Assembly (NCBI GenBank): GCA_028673005.1
Contig: CM054117.1
Span: 37,282,564 to 37,346,563 of the forward strand
Reading direction: 5' to 3'
DNA: 64,000 bases
From: Tanypteryx hageni
Taxonomy: Eukaryota > Arthropoda > Insecta > Odonata > Petaluridae
The notes under the pieces were generated by a model. That model was not told the DNA's origin. It did not search any database and was given only the letters and a program-made list of their open reading frames with translations. Position 1 is the stretch's first letter. Each line of letters begins with the position of its first letter. Below are positions 36,171 through 47,853 of this stretch, piece after piece. The translations under genes and the position numbers were made by a program.

Positions 36171-36640
36171 AAATACAAGACCTAGCGGAGAAGGGTTCGA
36201 GGGAACGGAGAATCGTAAAGAAATACACGGGCGGAGAGGTGTGAGGGGGAAATATTCTTGCGGCATGATGTGTTGCGGAGGAAATGCTACAAGGAGGAAG
36301 ACGCGGGATGGAGGTGGAGAGAGAGAGAGAGAGAGAGAAAAAGAAACGGATATAATGAATAACAGGATGCGAAGAGGTGAGAGGGAGGAGGTTATCAAAG
36401 AGAGGGTGGAGCGAGAGGGGAGGGGTAGGAGGAGGAGGGGGAAAGGTGGGATGGGAATAAGGGAAGTAGGGGATCACAAGGTATTATGGGTAAGTGGGAG
36501 AGCGTCCCTTTTTCGAGGTGGCGACTAAGAGGTGGAGGAGATAAGAGGAAATGAGAAAAGAGGCAAGGAAAACGGTGGGGGAGGGAAAGGAAAGAAAGAT
36601 GGTCGGGGAAGATGGCGAAACAGATAGGGGAGCGCCTGAG
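36170..36640. repeat. Purine-rich block with (GA)n
   Basis: Near-pure (GA)n at about 36317-36338 inside a GA/GGGA-rich region (36280-36620). The 123-codon plus-strand frame at 36157-36528 and its minus-strand counterparts are compositional. Confidence 0.75.
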
Positions 36641-38040
36641 AGGGCGGTTTATCTAACACAGCCACCCCTCCGCTTCCCTTTCGATACAAGGATAAAAGAA
36701 TTCGTTGCAAATTTGTTTGCGCAAAATATTCCGGGAATTCCACGGGATAATTGGCACTGATATGGGAAGGGTGAATGACGTTAGTGGATTCGGAGAACGC
36801 GTTCCAACTCTACTAGAATTGATACTGCTTTAATAATATGAAATGTAAATTAATAAACGAAGTATCTGCTTTCAAATTCAGCAATCGTAAGAATTTTTAT
36901 ATAACAATTTGAGCCACGAGGAAAACGGAACGATAAAGTTTCATCATGATTCTCTTCTGAAAAAGGTTTCAACAACAACACAAAGCACAAAAATATATTC
37001 TATTTAAGGAATCAACAAACACATTTTGAAATCAAACACGTCTACGAAAGTTTAGAAAACTGCAAGCACTCATAGGGTATTTAGAGATCGAGCAATGCAT
37101 GAACCAACCCAGGCGTAAGAATAGAAATACGAAAAAGCAAGGATAGAAAATAAACTGGTAGGTAAGAGAAGAAAATGATGAGACATTCCATAAAGAAAGA
37201 AGAAGAATAAGCGCGTAAAGGAGATAGTACGAAATAAGAAAGTAAAAGGACGATATCAGCAGAATTACACTCGCTGAAGAGAGATATGGCATTAAGTTTC
37301 TCGGATAATTCTCAGATGCAGAGTATTCGAGAGATGCGTAAAAGTAAAGCTAAGTTACCCTTTCAGTTTGAAAGAAAAAGGTCCAAGCGTCTCCTCACCC
37401 ACTTTTAAATTTTTAAAATAACTTTGTAAGAATCACAAATTATTTTTCATTATACATTCGGTTTTGCTGCGTTACTGCATCATCCGGCGTTTCATCTTAC
37501 ATCTTGAAGGCCTAAATCATAAACTTTTATCGTACAGTTTTCTAAAAAAAAAAGTTTTAAAATTTCCAAATATCAGCGATTCCGACAGAAAATATACTAT
37601 AGGTCTACCGCGATCAAAAGAACATTTTGGGTCTACAGTGGGTGTGGCCTAATCCCTCACTCCACTTGGCACCCTCCACTCTCGTCCTTCCTTACCGCAC
37701 GGGCTATCGTTGTCTCGGTCATTTTCTAACTACACTGTTGCTAATTATTCGCAAAATTTCGTCTAGGCAGCAACTGTAAATAGTGAGAACTGACAACCTA
37801 AGGAGGAGAAGGATGGGCCGAAATCCGCGCATGTTCTTATCTTTGCGGCATACCTATAGCTAGCCAGAAACATCTACACAATTTAAAGAAATCTTTTTCT
37901 ACACTTATCGCAATAATAATTATTATAAAGTACACAAACAAAAGAAAGTTGACCGAATAGAACAGAAAGACAATGAAGCAACAAAAGCGCGCGCGCAAAA
38001 CAATAAGTAGATAAAACAAAGCAGGGAAGAAAGAAGTGGA
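36640..38040. other. AT-rich non-coding DNA, nothing recognised
   Basis: No recognised gene, RNA or mobile element. Confidence 0.5.
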
Positions 38041-38580
38041 GAAAAAAGAAAATAGTGGATGTTTACCCATAGAGAGATGAAAGATAAGACGAAAAACGGA
38101 GGGAGAAAGGTCTCGAGTGCATAAGGAGTTTGCAAGGGAGAGAAAGGGAGAGGGGAGGGCGTTCGAAGAGACAGAGCCTTCGCAAAGAGCGCAGGATGAT
38201 GGGATGAAAGATTGAAGGATGAGGACTGGAAGGGGAAACTGAGGTGAAGTGGACATAGGCAGAAGGTGGAGAGAAAGAGGCTAGAAGTGATAAAAGGAGG
38301 CGGAGAAAGGAGAGGAATAAACGGAGAGGCAGAGAGAAAAATGTTGACACAAGACTCGAGTGGGGATGAGAGGGAGAGAAGAGAGGAGGGGTGGGGAATA
38401 AAACAAGTTGGAAGGTGAAGAGGAAAGGCGGGAAGAGGGAGGAGAATCGAGAGGTACGGAGGATGATGCGAGGAGAAGGAAGAGAGGGTGTTTGAGGAAG
38501 GTCGGAAGGGTGAGAGTTCAAGGGGAAGGGTGACGTGCGAAGGTGGGTGGGAGAGGGAGAGTAGAAAAGGTCCAACGACA
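38040..38580. repeat. Purine-rich block
   Basis: GA-rich + strand over about 500 bp. The 139- and 172-codon minus-strand frames overlapping it are Ser/Leu/Pro/Phe-rich shadows. Confidence 0.7.
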
Positions 38581-39350
38581 TCTCCTATCCAGATAGAAGA
38601 AAAATAGACATCACGATAAATATTTATGAGGAAATGGCAAGGAGCCGAGAGGGAGAGAGACGAATATTTATTTTTATCTCTTTCGGAGGTACCTTATTGG
38701 TCTCCAGTTCCCATAAAATAATATGCAGCCTCTGGGTTTCGAAAAAACGACTGCGCCGCCTATAAAATTAACAATTCCAACTGTCGTAAAAGTATATGAA
38801 ATTATCATAAATTCATACGCAGACGATACGCGAAGTCATTTGAAAGAATTGAATCAGTCTCGAAGAACGCGTACTAGAGTCATTGCAACTCGGCAAATCG
38901 GAAAAAAACGAAGGTAGATTTGATACGCGCGCACGTAGCAGGTGAATATTGTTTTTAAGCACGCCTTATCTTAAAAGCAATGAAAATTAAATTTCCTGGA
39001 AGAGAAACGATAGAAAGGTACCAAAAAGTATAAGGAAACGCAAAACAAACGAGATACGTATGAGCGGTACGTGTTTCGATTAACGAGTAGAATACCAAAC
39101 CACACACATAATTCACCTGGTGAATTGCAAATTAAAGAACAACATGACATTTCCCAGACCCGAGCGACAAAATGAAATACTAGATAAAAATAAGCCTATG
39201 AAACACAAAGACGCAGAAAATTATACAAAAGCAAGCAAGAGACAGAGGGAGAGCAAGCCAGGATAGGTGACGGTTTACGTAACACAGATGCCAAGCTACC
39301 GCGCTGACACATCAATCGTAAAAACGTAGAGGGAGCAAGGAGGCTAAGTC
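38580..39350. other. AT-rich non-coding DNA
   Basis: Contains the short palindrome AATTCACCTGGTGAATT at about 39111-39127. Nothing else recognised. Confidence 0.45.
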
Positions 39351-39965
39351 GAGATGTATTCATGGGAGGGAAAAAAAGACAACGAAATGTAGAGAAACGA
39401 AAAGAGGGGCGTAAGGGTGTTTTCTTTGTGGAAGGGGGCCGTGGCACCCGTGGGAGGGGCGGAGAGACGGGGGCGGGAGGCGCGGAACGCCGTATGATGG
39501 AACTTTTTCGAAACGAAGACGGGTGGGTCCCGAACATCGAGAAGGCGACAAGACACCGTTTCCATTCCAATCATTGGAATTCAAAATGTTTTCCGTTATT
39601 TTTGTCACCAGATGGAGAAAAGAGCTGGTTGGGGTGGAGGAAGAGGTGTGGGAAGAAAGCGATATGACGTAGAGGAGTGGGAGAGAGAGATGGGTAGATG
39701 GGGGGAGAAACTCCGCAGAGTAAAATATCCGGAAATTTGAGAGGAAGAAAAGGGGAGGAAGAAGGAGCGTAGTGGGAGGGAAAGGTTAAAAAAAGGGGAT
39801 GTTAGGTAGGAAGGAGAGAGGAAGGGGACGGAATAAGTTGGCTGAATTGGAAAAGAGGGAAGAGGTCGGGGGAGGAGGGGAAGGGGGGGCGGAGGCGCGG
39901 GGGGAGTAGAGGGGAGGTGGCGGGAGAAAAACAGACGGCGGAGGGAATTCAACACGTAAATGGGA
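39350..39965. repeat. Purine/G-rich block with G-quadruplex potential
   Basis: GA-rich throughout. At 39868-39924 five or more G-runs of three or longer lie within about 57 bp, fitting the G3+N1-7 quadruplex pattern on the + strand. Structure formation is inference. Confidence 0.6.
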
Positions 39966-40640
39966 GGAACGGCAAGAAATAAGTTTGTGTGAGGATTGTG
40001 GATCCATCCCATTGCAAACTATACTCATTTTCCCCTTCGCCATCTTCTTTAGAAGCCCCTCTTCGCAGCCTTTTTTGGACAAATAAGAAATGGATAAGGG
40101 GATTTAAATGGAGGATAGCAAAACAATTGCAAGAGACATTTGAGAAGGTTGGCAGAAGAGGAACGGGGGTATTATGAGATCAAATGGGCTTCAATTTTGA
40201 ATTGGTGTGTGGTTAATGGAAAATCGATAATTCCGCCAAAAATGATGGTCGAGGATTTTTTCCTTAAGGACCAAATTTGAAATGGGCTTTTGTTTGTCAA
40301 GCAAAACCTTTTCGTTAAATTCAGTGAATGAATAATTATAACCTTGTCAACTTCCCATTCCAGGATATTTTGTAAAACTATGCCTAATTTGAACTTCCAT
40401 GAGAAACCATCAACATTTTAACGAATTATCTCAAACGGTAAACTAATACACGATGATATAAATTAATATGTAATTAAATCATTAAAATCGTTGATCGGGA
40501 ATAACCAAATTGCCGATAAAATTTTCAAAGGGTCGTATAAAATCAACTATAAACATACAATCTCGAAAACTCTCCCGAAAAAAATAACCTCCGAAAACGA
40601 GATAAAGAGAGCGATGTAACCAAAAGTTTACACATTCCCT
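39965..40640. other. AT-rich non-coding DNA, nothing recognised
   Basis: No recognised gene or repeat. Confidence 0.5.
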
Positions 40641-41260
40641 CCCTTTTAAGTTAGGCAGGTGGGAGAGAGAGAAGGTGGGTGAAGGTGGATGGGCGATAGG
40701 GATTGTTGATGAACGCACTCAAAAAGCGTTGAGCAGGGGGAGAGGAAATGCGGAAAGCGAGAAAGGGAAAATCGAAAGAAGGGGGGGACCCGCGAAATGG
40801 AAACGAGACTCCGGAAAAGAAATCTTAGCAACACGACGCCGAATATTACGCAGAGAGGTGGGAGAGAAAATGAAAATTCTAAAAAGAAAACAAACGCGAG
40901 GGGGAGGATTGGCGCAAGGGGTTGAATGGGAGTCGGGAGGGATAGGAGGAGGGGGATAGGAGGGGGGTAGGAGGGGGGGGGGGGCGATCTTCGAGAGGAT
41001 CAGGCGCGATAGCTGAAAGATGAGACGCAAAGAGAAAGATGGAAGGACGGAGAGAGAGAGAGGTTTTGAAGAGGGAGTGAAGTGGAGGAGAGGGAATAAA
41101 AGGACTTGAGCAGATGGGAGGAGGAAGAAGAGCGCCGCTAGAGAAGACGACCCCGAAAAAGTTTGCGGAGTGATGCGACACAATACGCGGAAACTGTGAG
41201 GCGGGGGGGAAGGCAAGGGGGAGAGACGTTGGAAGGTAACCGTCGAGAAAGCGTCGTAAA
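40640..41260. repeat. Purine/G-rich block with strong G-quadruplex candidate
   Basis: GA-rich + strand. At 40935-40984 G-runs of 3, 5, 6 and 12 bases are separated by short A/T-containing loops, an excellent quadruplex pattern ending in a 12-base G run (40973-40984). The 165-codon minus-strand frame across it is a Pro/Ser/Leu artefact. Confidence 0.7.
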
Positions 41261-41769
41261 AGATCGATTCCAGTTCCCCCTACCGCACATATGCTCGAGA
41301 GAAGCCCTGAGAGGGAAAAACTTTCGAGGCATATTTATTTTTTCCTTTTCCCATCAGGAGGAGGAGCGAATCTAACGGTGAGGGAGGATGATTATACCAG
41401 GTGCGGCAGCGGTGAGAATAAATCAAATTTAAATGCTAACCTGAAGCTAATTCTATACGAGCGATTATTTTTTTCATTTAAAGAAATAATCTTATCGTAT
41501 GAAACAATCGCAATATGAGGCAAAAAATATCATCCCCTTGATCCAAAAAATCAAACGTTTCCGGAAAAGGGATAAATTCCAGCTCAACAATTTCATTTAA
41601 CATGCGTGGGATTCGGATATAACAATAATAATAAAATGTATCAGTATGAAGAACAAGAGGAAATACTGACGTCAATACGGCTTTATTTTTGTATCCGACC
41701 GTTGAAAACATCGAGGAAATTCACGCGGAAAAAATTTAACGCTACCCTGGAGCCTTCATCTACATATGT
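41260..41769. other. AT-rich non-coding DNA, nothing recognised
   Basis: No gene recognised. A perfect CRE palindrome TGACGTCA occurs at 41667-41674. Confidence 0.45.
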
Positions 41770-42079
41770 AAGTGGTGCCCAACCATTCCTACATAATGGG
41801 CAGCATCGATGGCTGCGAATCCTTCCGTGGGCCGCATTGGAAGTTGACAATTCATCGGCGGTCCGGATAAGAATTTAAATCGTATTCTGAGGCACCATAT
41901 AAGAGAAAATCAAGTCTAAATAAGGTTTTTATGGCTAACATTTCAATATTAAAAGATTTATTACCAAAATTTTCATCAAAATGTATGAATTTGTGCGTTA
42001 AATTTTTCTGATTGCTTTTTCGTCATAGCCTCGCGGGCCGCACAAAAACCCTTCGCGGGCCGTAGGTTTGACATCACTG
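41770..42079. mobile_element. Degenerate hAT-type MITE (310 bp)
   Basis: Left end AAGTGGTGCCCAACC and right end reverse-complemented CAGTGATGTCAAACC agree at 11 of 15 positions and match the CAGTGGTTCCCAACC style of hAT termini. Subterminal GCGGGCCG/GGGCCGC motifs occur on both sides. Flanking 8-mers ACATATGT and ATCTAGGT match at 5 of 8, so the duplication has decayed. No coding capacity. Older than the 52.8-kb copy by divergence. Confidence 0.6.
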
Positions 42080-42144
42080 ATCTAGGTAATGAACGAAAAA
42101 AACAATCGCCGCTAAATTCGGGAGCAGATGGAAGATGCTGCCAA

Positions 42145-42327
42145 ATGAAGCGAGTGGCGAGGCCGAGGAACTACGAGATGGAAAGTAGGACGGCGCCAGG
42201 GGAAAAGAGGCAACCCGCGGAACATAAGTCGAACGCGGAGCAGCCTAATGATGGCACCGCGGGACCTCTGGTCCGTACGACGGCAAAGCGCAAATTCATA
42301 GAGCCGCGAAATGAAACGAAAATGTAA
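42145..42327 (+). other. Unrecognised 60-codon open frame of balanced, GC-richer composition
   Basis: Unlike most frames here this one is not a GA/CT artefact. It encodes a mixed polar, basic peptide (MKRVARPRNYEMESRTAPG, later GPLVRTTAKRKF) ending in TAA at 42325-42327. The frame stays open well upstream, into the 3' part of the adjacent hAT element. No domain is recognised and no convincing splice acceptor is visible. It could be a small exon or chance. Confidence 0.15.
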
Positions 42328-43190
42328 GCGTTGCGGTACACGGAAATACTAGGAATTTCATATTTTGTGAGACAGAAAGATAGGCAATTTTTTACTGTGC
42401 TATTCTTTGAACGTGGGCCTCCTAGAAATTAAGGATAATTGAAAAATAATAGTTGATCTAAATTTTATTGTTGATGCAAGCGAAATTTGTCATACAAATA
42501 AATGTTTCTCTATTTTATGAAAAATATTTCCAATTTACAGTGCAAGTAAAAAAATTTATGCGATCACAATAGAAAAAAGCTCGAGTTATCAATGCTTGAT
42601 AAAATATAATAAATAAAAACTATTTATATCATAAAAATATTTAAACAGCTGCTCTAAGCACATTTTAAATTAAAAGTAGCGTAAACGTCGAAATTTTACT
42701 TATATTCCTAATAAAACAATAACCAGGGACAGCCCGAGCAGCGAGACAGACGATTAAACAACGATTAGACAACGATTAAACTGCAAATTACTTGCAAGTA
42801 GATAAATTTTAGTGGGCATTAGATATAGCTGAATGAACAGACCTCTTAAAAAAATTTATTTTCCTTGTTTTTCAATTTTATCGCTTATTTAAAGCCGTAA
42901 TAAATGAATTGCAATATTTTCACGCAAATATTCTAATCCATAGAGGACGCTGGAATGGATCCTCTACCGGGGCGCGAAAATACCAAACACTGAAAATAAG
43001 GAAAACTCAATTCTCTATTTCATGAACATTGCTATACCTATCCCCAAACTTACACCTTCACCTCTCAATCGCAAAACCCCTCCAACCCGCACATCGCGAG
43101 AGGAAGAACTTACAAAAACGGCAACGCAGCGAAAAGGATAGACACCAGCGAAGGTACGAAATAAAAAAAGAAAACACGCACGCACACGCG
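42328..43190. other. AT-rich non-coding DNA, nothing recognised
   Basis: No recognised gene, RNA or repeat. Confidence 0.5.
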
Positions 43191-43660
43191 TACCGCAGGA
43201 GCTCTCACGCGGAAGGAGGAGGAATTGAAAGACCTTTTTTTACAGCTTCAGAGGCGTGGGAGAGCAGGAATAAGAAGGGAACGGTAGACGGGTGCGGAAT
43301 CGATGGGGTGCGTCGAAGCGAGAATGCAGGCAGGTGGAAGGTCGGGAAGGAAGAAAGGAGGGAGAGAGAGGACGGAGGAAGGAAAAGGGAGGAGACGGCT
43401 GGGAAGGGGATCGGGAAAAGTGGGACTTTACGACTGTGGTCCAATGCCTCATTCGGGCGCTTCCAGGCGCCGTCTCGGAGAGTTGCTCCCCCTTGGGGGC
43501 GAGAAGGTAAGATGCCCGCGGTCTCAAAAGATTGATGGCGATCCCCACTCGGCTGAGGACGGAGGATGGGAGAAGGGAAACCTCCCTCGTACCCTACTAA
43601 AACATCACCGAGGAAACGCACGGTGGAGGGGGAGACGGTAGGAGTGAAACAATGGAGTGA
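43190..43660. repeat. Purine-rich block
   Basis: GA/GGA-rich + strand, densest at 43335-43425, giving overlapping frames of 100-170 codons on both strands. None is recognisable. Confidence 0.6.
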
Positions 43661-43958
43661 ATAAAAACCTTTTAAAAAATAAAGGGGCTGCGTAAAGAGT
43701 TCCGAATCAATTGGCTCTTTTTGAAATCTGCGCAGCGAAAACGCATTTAGAGATAAGCTTTATTTTTGTCCTTGGCGGTCGTGAAAAATTTTCCGAATGG
43801 AAAATCCGATCTAGTTCCAGTTTTATGTATTTTTTCGGGATGCGGTATTCAACGCTATGCCCGGGAAAGTGATTTAAGAGAGTGAAATAAACTGCGCGCT
43901 AAGGATTTTAGAATAGCGCATTTATTTCCACTATCGAAAAAAAAATCCTAAACTCTAA
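43661..43958. other. Non-coding DNA
   Basis: Nothing recognised between the GA-rich block and the SINE. Confidence 0.45.
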
Positions 43959-44138
43959 GCCGGCCTCGGTAGAGGGGTATTAAGCCTCTGTCTGTCTCCC
44001 AATGCTAGGGTCGGGCACGAATCCTGCCCAGGGCATGGTTGTGTATGTTCCTCCTTGTTAGCGTTATTAGGCTCATTGTAAAAGACCGTCGACGGCTGTT
44101 TCTTTGTTAGTTTAAATAAATAAACAAATGTAATAAAT
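43959..44138 (+). mobile_element. tRNA-derived SINE (about 180 bp)
   Basis: The head has a degenerate A box, TCGGTAGAGG (43966-43975), and a B-box-like region GGGTCGGGCACGAATCC ending at 44024. A non-tRNA body follows (CAGGGCATGGTTGTGTATG), then a 3' tail with TAAA-type repeats (TTTAAATAAATAAACAAATG). Head, body and A-rich tail is the standard SINE architecture (family knowledge). The insert in the B box suggests a decayed copy. No target duplication identified. Confidence 0.7.
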
Positions 44139-45011
44139 GCGGTTCCAGAAGAACATATTTCTGAAAGACTTCACAATTTTTCCATTAACAAAGATAATAG
44201 TATTCAATCCATATACATGTGGGAAAGGTGAACTCAAATAATCCACATGACAGGTAATTCCACCTGGACAAATTATTTATTACCAGAAATTTTAAGAGAA
44301 ACGGCGCAGATTATGACGTCAATTTGATTAAGATGTAACGTAAGAATAATGTAAGAGGTATATGAAAACTGAAAAGTTAAAGGGCGAATACAGTAACTCA
44401 ATTGGCCGAATGGAAATATGAAATCGTCGCGGAATAACAACCGCGCTAGAAAAATTAACTATAGCATCTGATGAGAAAATAGAAAAGATTCAGCATTTTC
44501 AATCTGTAAGCGAGATGTACATACAAAAGAACACCCACACGTTAGGTCACAGACTGGCAACTACTATCATGAATCCCATCCGAAGTATCAACGCCCATAA
44601 TGGCAAGAGTTTATTGAGCAGGTGGCGGATGTCTGATTAATTAATGGCAATTTTCCAGAGTGGACCCGAGGCACAAAAAGACCCGAATTAACGGAAAGCA
44701 ATGTTAAGATCCACGACACTTTGCTAACTGGGTAGATTCACAGAAACAGCAGCAATGTCGGAATCGAGAGAGCATCCAAACGGTCGAAAGGCCTCGAATG
44801 GAACATCGAATAGGAGTTACTGGTGCTCCGCTCTCAGAGTGCAAATGCTTGAAACGCCACGCGCTCACCGGACCATAGATTATGCCTCGAAACTTAAATA
44901 ATTTATAGCCCCGTATTCCGGCAGTAAAACCAGCAGGGAAAGAATGGGATTTGAAATAGTGGAAAAGGAAATTGGAAAGAAATGAAAACTCGGACGAAAT
45001 CCTTCTCCTCC
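44139..45011. other. AT-rich non-coding DNA
   Basis: Nothing recognised. A CRE palindrome TGACGTCA lies at 44314-44321. Confidence 0.45.
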
Positions 45012-45115
45012 ACATTACAGTTCAGCAGAAATATTCTCAGAATCAGAAGAGGTAATGTAACAAACATTACAGTTCAGCAGAAATATTCTCAGAATCAGAA
45101 GAAGTAATTTAACAA
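45012..45115. repeat. Tandem duplication of a 52-bp unit (two copies)
   Basis: ACATTACAGTTCAGCAGAAA starts both units (45012 and 45064). The copies differ at two positions in 52, so the duplication is recent. The unit is AT-rich and non-coding. Confidence 0.9.
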
Positions 45116-46980
45116 ACTGCCTCCTGTTGTTCAATTTTATCGCGATAACTTTTAAGAGAGCCCAGAAGAGCAATTTTGCGTATTTTATGATTTGGCCTTA
45201 ATTTTCTTGCCAAATAACAAGAAGATCCAGTAAAAACATGCTAGAAATTACATGAATGTGGTCACCGTATAAGCGAGCTAACTGTGTTTCGCTTGAGACG
45301 GCAACATAAACCACACTAAATATTTGAAATTATAATCTCATTGTGTGCCAATAATTTACTGACTTGTTGGATAAATCGTACAGGAAAAATACAAGGTACA
45401 CTGAGCTTAAAACGCTCCACTGCTAAATCTGAATCTTCTATACAACATTTTCAATCCTCAATTATTTCATACAACTTTTTTCTCGGCCCTGCAATTTCCC
45501 TTGCAATAATAACTGATGTGATGAAAATTGTATTTATGGTTCAAAAATTACCAGCTATGCAACGGAATGTTCTTAATTTACTTAACATAATGTTTATCAC
45601 AAAGAATTCAACGGGAGGGCACATCTACGCAGACGAAGATGACTGCCATAAAAAGCTTCCAACGATTCTAAAATATATAAAGTCTACTTCATGACGCAGG
45701 TAAACTAACAATAAGATGTTAAAAACCAGGCAAGTAAAATTCACGCATTTATCTATGGCTTGCAGAGACAAATCCTCAAAATATAACTAAACGTATATAG
45801 GAAAAAACTGCAGAAACTATATATCTCTAACACCTCGTCATGAGTTATGACATTTTTAACGAACAAACAATAATCAAAAACTTGATCCGCGCGAAACCTC
45901 ACCGTAAAACCTCAATCCCCCTATATAATTTTTAGAGTCAAATGACGATTTTTTGACGACGCAACCTGTGGAAAAGTTTGCCATGACGAGGTCCGCTCCG
46001 TATTGGCACTTAGGCACATATCGGGTACATTCTTTCTAGCAGGGTGGCAGCCTCCATTCCCTCCCCCCTCCACCCCACTCTACCCTCCCCTTTTTTATTC
46101 AGACGTTCTAAACTCCATCGATCAGGCGCTCAGTCACGTGCGGTCTTTTACGCGCCATAAGCCGTCAAGAATGGAAAAGCCCCGTTCATCTCGCTCCCCT
46201 ATCCACTTCCATCCTTTCTGTACACAGTCAACCCCGCGAGGGCATTGGCGGCAGCGTGGCTATTGCACGAATACGGAAAATCTCCCCATCCCGAAATAAA
46301 AGCGGGATATCCCTTTTTTTATAGTCGTTTCTTAGGGCGTGGGAAAGGATGGTGGTATCCTTATACTGTTCCGCATTTCGGCTCGGCGGGATGTGCGCTC
46401 CAATCCTCTGAGATTTACGCCACCGCTAAACCATAAAGTCGCAGAAATTGCCGCGGAAGACTGTAGGTGCATAAATGCAGGGCGGGGCGGATGGGATGCA
46501 TGAAGCGGGCGACAAATAACTCCCCGAGTGAAAAATAATTGAAATCCGGATCGAGGTTTGAATTATTATTTTTTTTGCACAAGATTTATCATAAGCGAAA
46601 AACGTGCTATTTTTTTTCATCCTATTGTCCGTTTATCCAGCTGCCTTCGCGTGTTTGCAAAATATTCTTTTGCTCATATTTTTTGCGGAAACTCGGTTTT
46701 CGATTGTTTAGCTTACAAATAAAAGAATTTTTCTGTAATTTGTGTTTTCCGCTGCTGGAAAAATCCAATTTTTAAAATAATGTTTTGGTAAAATGTTTAA
46801 GGAGAGAATACTCAAGTTTCCTAAGAGACGCAAGGCAAAGTGATCATTTCAAAACAATAAAAGGATCAACCATACTTATAGACTAAGAGCTCTAACCACT
46901 TGCTTAAGCTAGATTAATTTAACCTGAATATAAATATTATAAATGCTTTTATTTTTGAACGAGTGAACTAACTACTGCGA
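45116..46980. other. Non-coding DNA, nothing firm recognised
   Basis: AT-rich. The 117-codon plus-strand open frame at 45341-45694 is not low-complexity but has no recognisable motif and is not called. The 46010-46450 interval is more balanced, with an E-box CACGTG near 46136. Confidence 0.45.
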
Positions 46981-47145
46981 AAGTTCAAGAATAAAGCACT
47001 TAAAATTTTAAAAAATTGAAAAACTTGTTTATCTCTGATATTTCCAATAGCCATAACAAGGTTATGAATTATTGTGGCTATTCGAGATATCTGGGATAAG
47101 TATTTTTTAATTTTTCTAATTTTAAGTGCTTATTCTTGAAAATTT
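46981..47145. repeat. Foldback inverted repeat (hairpin of about 80-bp arms)
   Basis: Left TTCAAGAATAAAGCACTTAA pairs with right TTAAGTGCTTATTCTTGAA. AATAGCCATAA pairs with TTATTGTGGCTATT near the centre, and intervening AT-rich sequence also pairs, leaving a loop of only a few bases. Probably a MITE or foldback element. No protein capacity and no clear target duplication. Confidence 0.8.
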
Positions 47146-47234
47146 TCAGTCACAAGACTAGCTAAATAATTCTCCAGTGAATAATGACAAGAAGGAAAAG
47201 TATACTCTATAAATGAAATACACAGAGATTTCAA

Positions 47235-47853
47235 AGGCGTTCTTTATGAGAAATGCGTATAAAACGGTATCGAAAGATTCGGCGGTTCATTAATTTTTAT
47301 CTCCGAAGCTATAAGTCGTAATTATAAGATACAGCGGAATTTTCTGTGGTAAATGTTGTCCTCTATCCGAATAAATTTTTTTAATCTATACCACAAAGAT
47401 CATATAAGAACTAGGGAGAGTTTTTTTGTTTGTTGTTTGCCGATAGAATTGTCGTAGCGATCAATGTGAAAAAAATAAATGATATCTCCGAAACTATAAG
47501 TAGTAATTATGTGGTCTCAGGGACTTTTTTATGTTAAATGTTGTCCTCTATCGGAATAAATGTTTTAATCTATACCACAAAGATCATATAAGAGCTAGGG
47601 AGAGAAAAATATGGTATTTAATTATTGCTTGACGGATGCCATTTAACGAGATACGAGTATACGTTTATTTAAGTGCTTATATAAAGTGGAAGTTCTAATT
47701 GACGGATTCAGTTGAAAATCACAATTGAGTGATAAATTTATTTTAATTTAATTAAAATCCGCCCAGTAGTTTCGGAGATTAAACATGCGGACGGACGGAG
47801 TCGACGTGCCCATAAGGCGTTCCGCTACTACCGCTTCGCTGTTAAGAACGCCT
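47235..47853. mobile_element. Dispersed repeat, copy B (complete, 619 bp)
   Basis: Bounded by a 12-bp terminal inverted repeat, AGGCGTTCTTTA (47235-47246) and TTAAGAACGCCT (47842-47853), one mismatch. Inside is a direct duplication with period of about 185 bp (CTCCGAAGCTATAAG at 47301, CTCCGAAACTATAAG at 47486). Near the 3' end, AGGCGTTC (47815-47822) can pair with GAACGCCT (47846-47853) as a subterminal hairpin. Copy A at 5963-6582 shares body and 3' end. No coding capacity and no target duplication found. A MITE of unknown superfamily, or a Helitron-like element given the terminal hairpin, are the main options. Confidence 0.8.

Noticed and set aside
45341..45694. 117-codon plus-strand frame
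   Set aside because: Not low-complexity, but no recognisable motif or supporting context; length is within chance for AT-rich DNA of this size.
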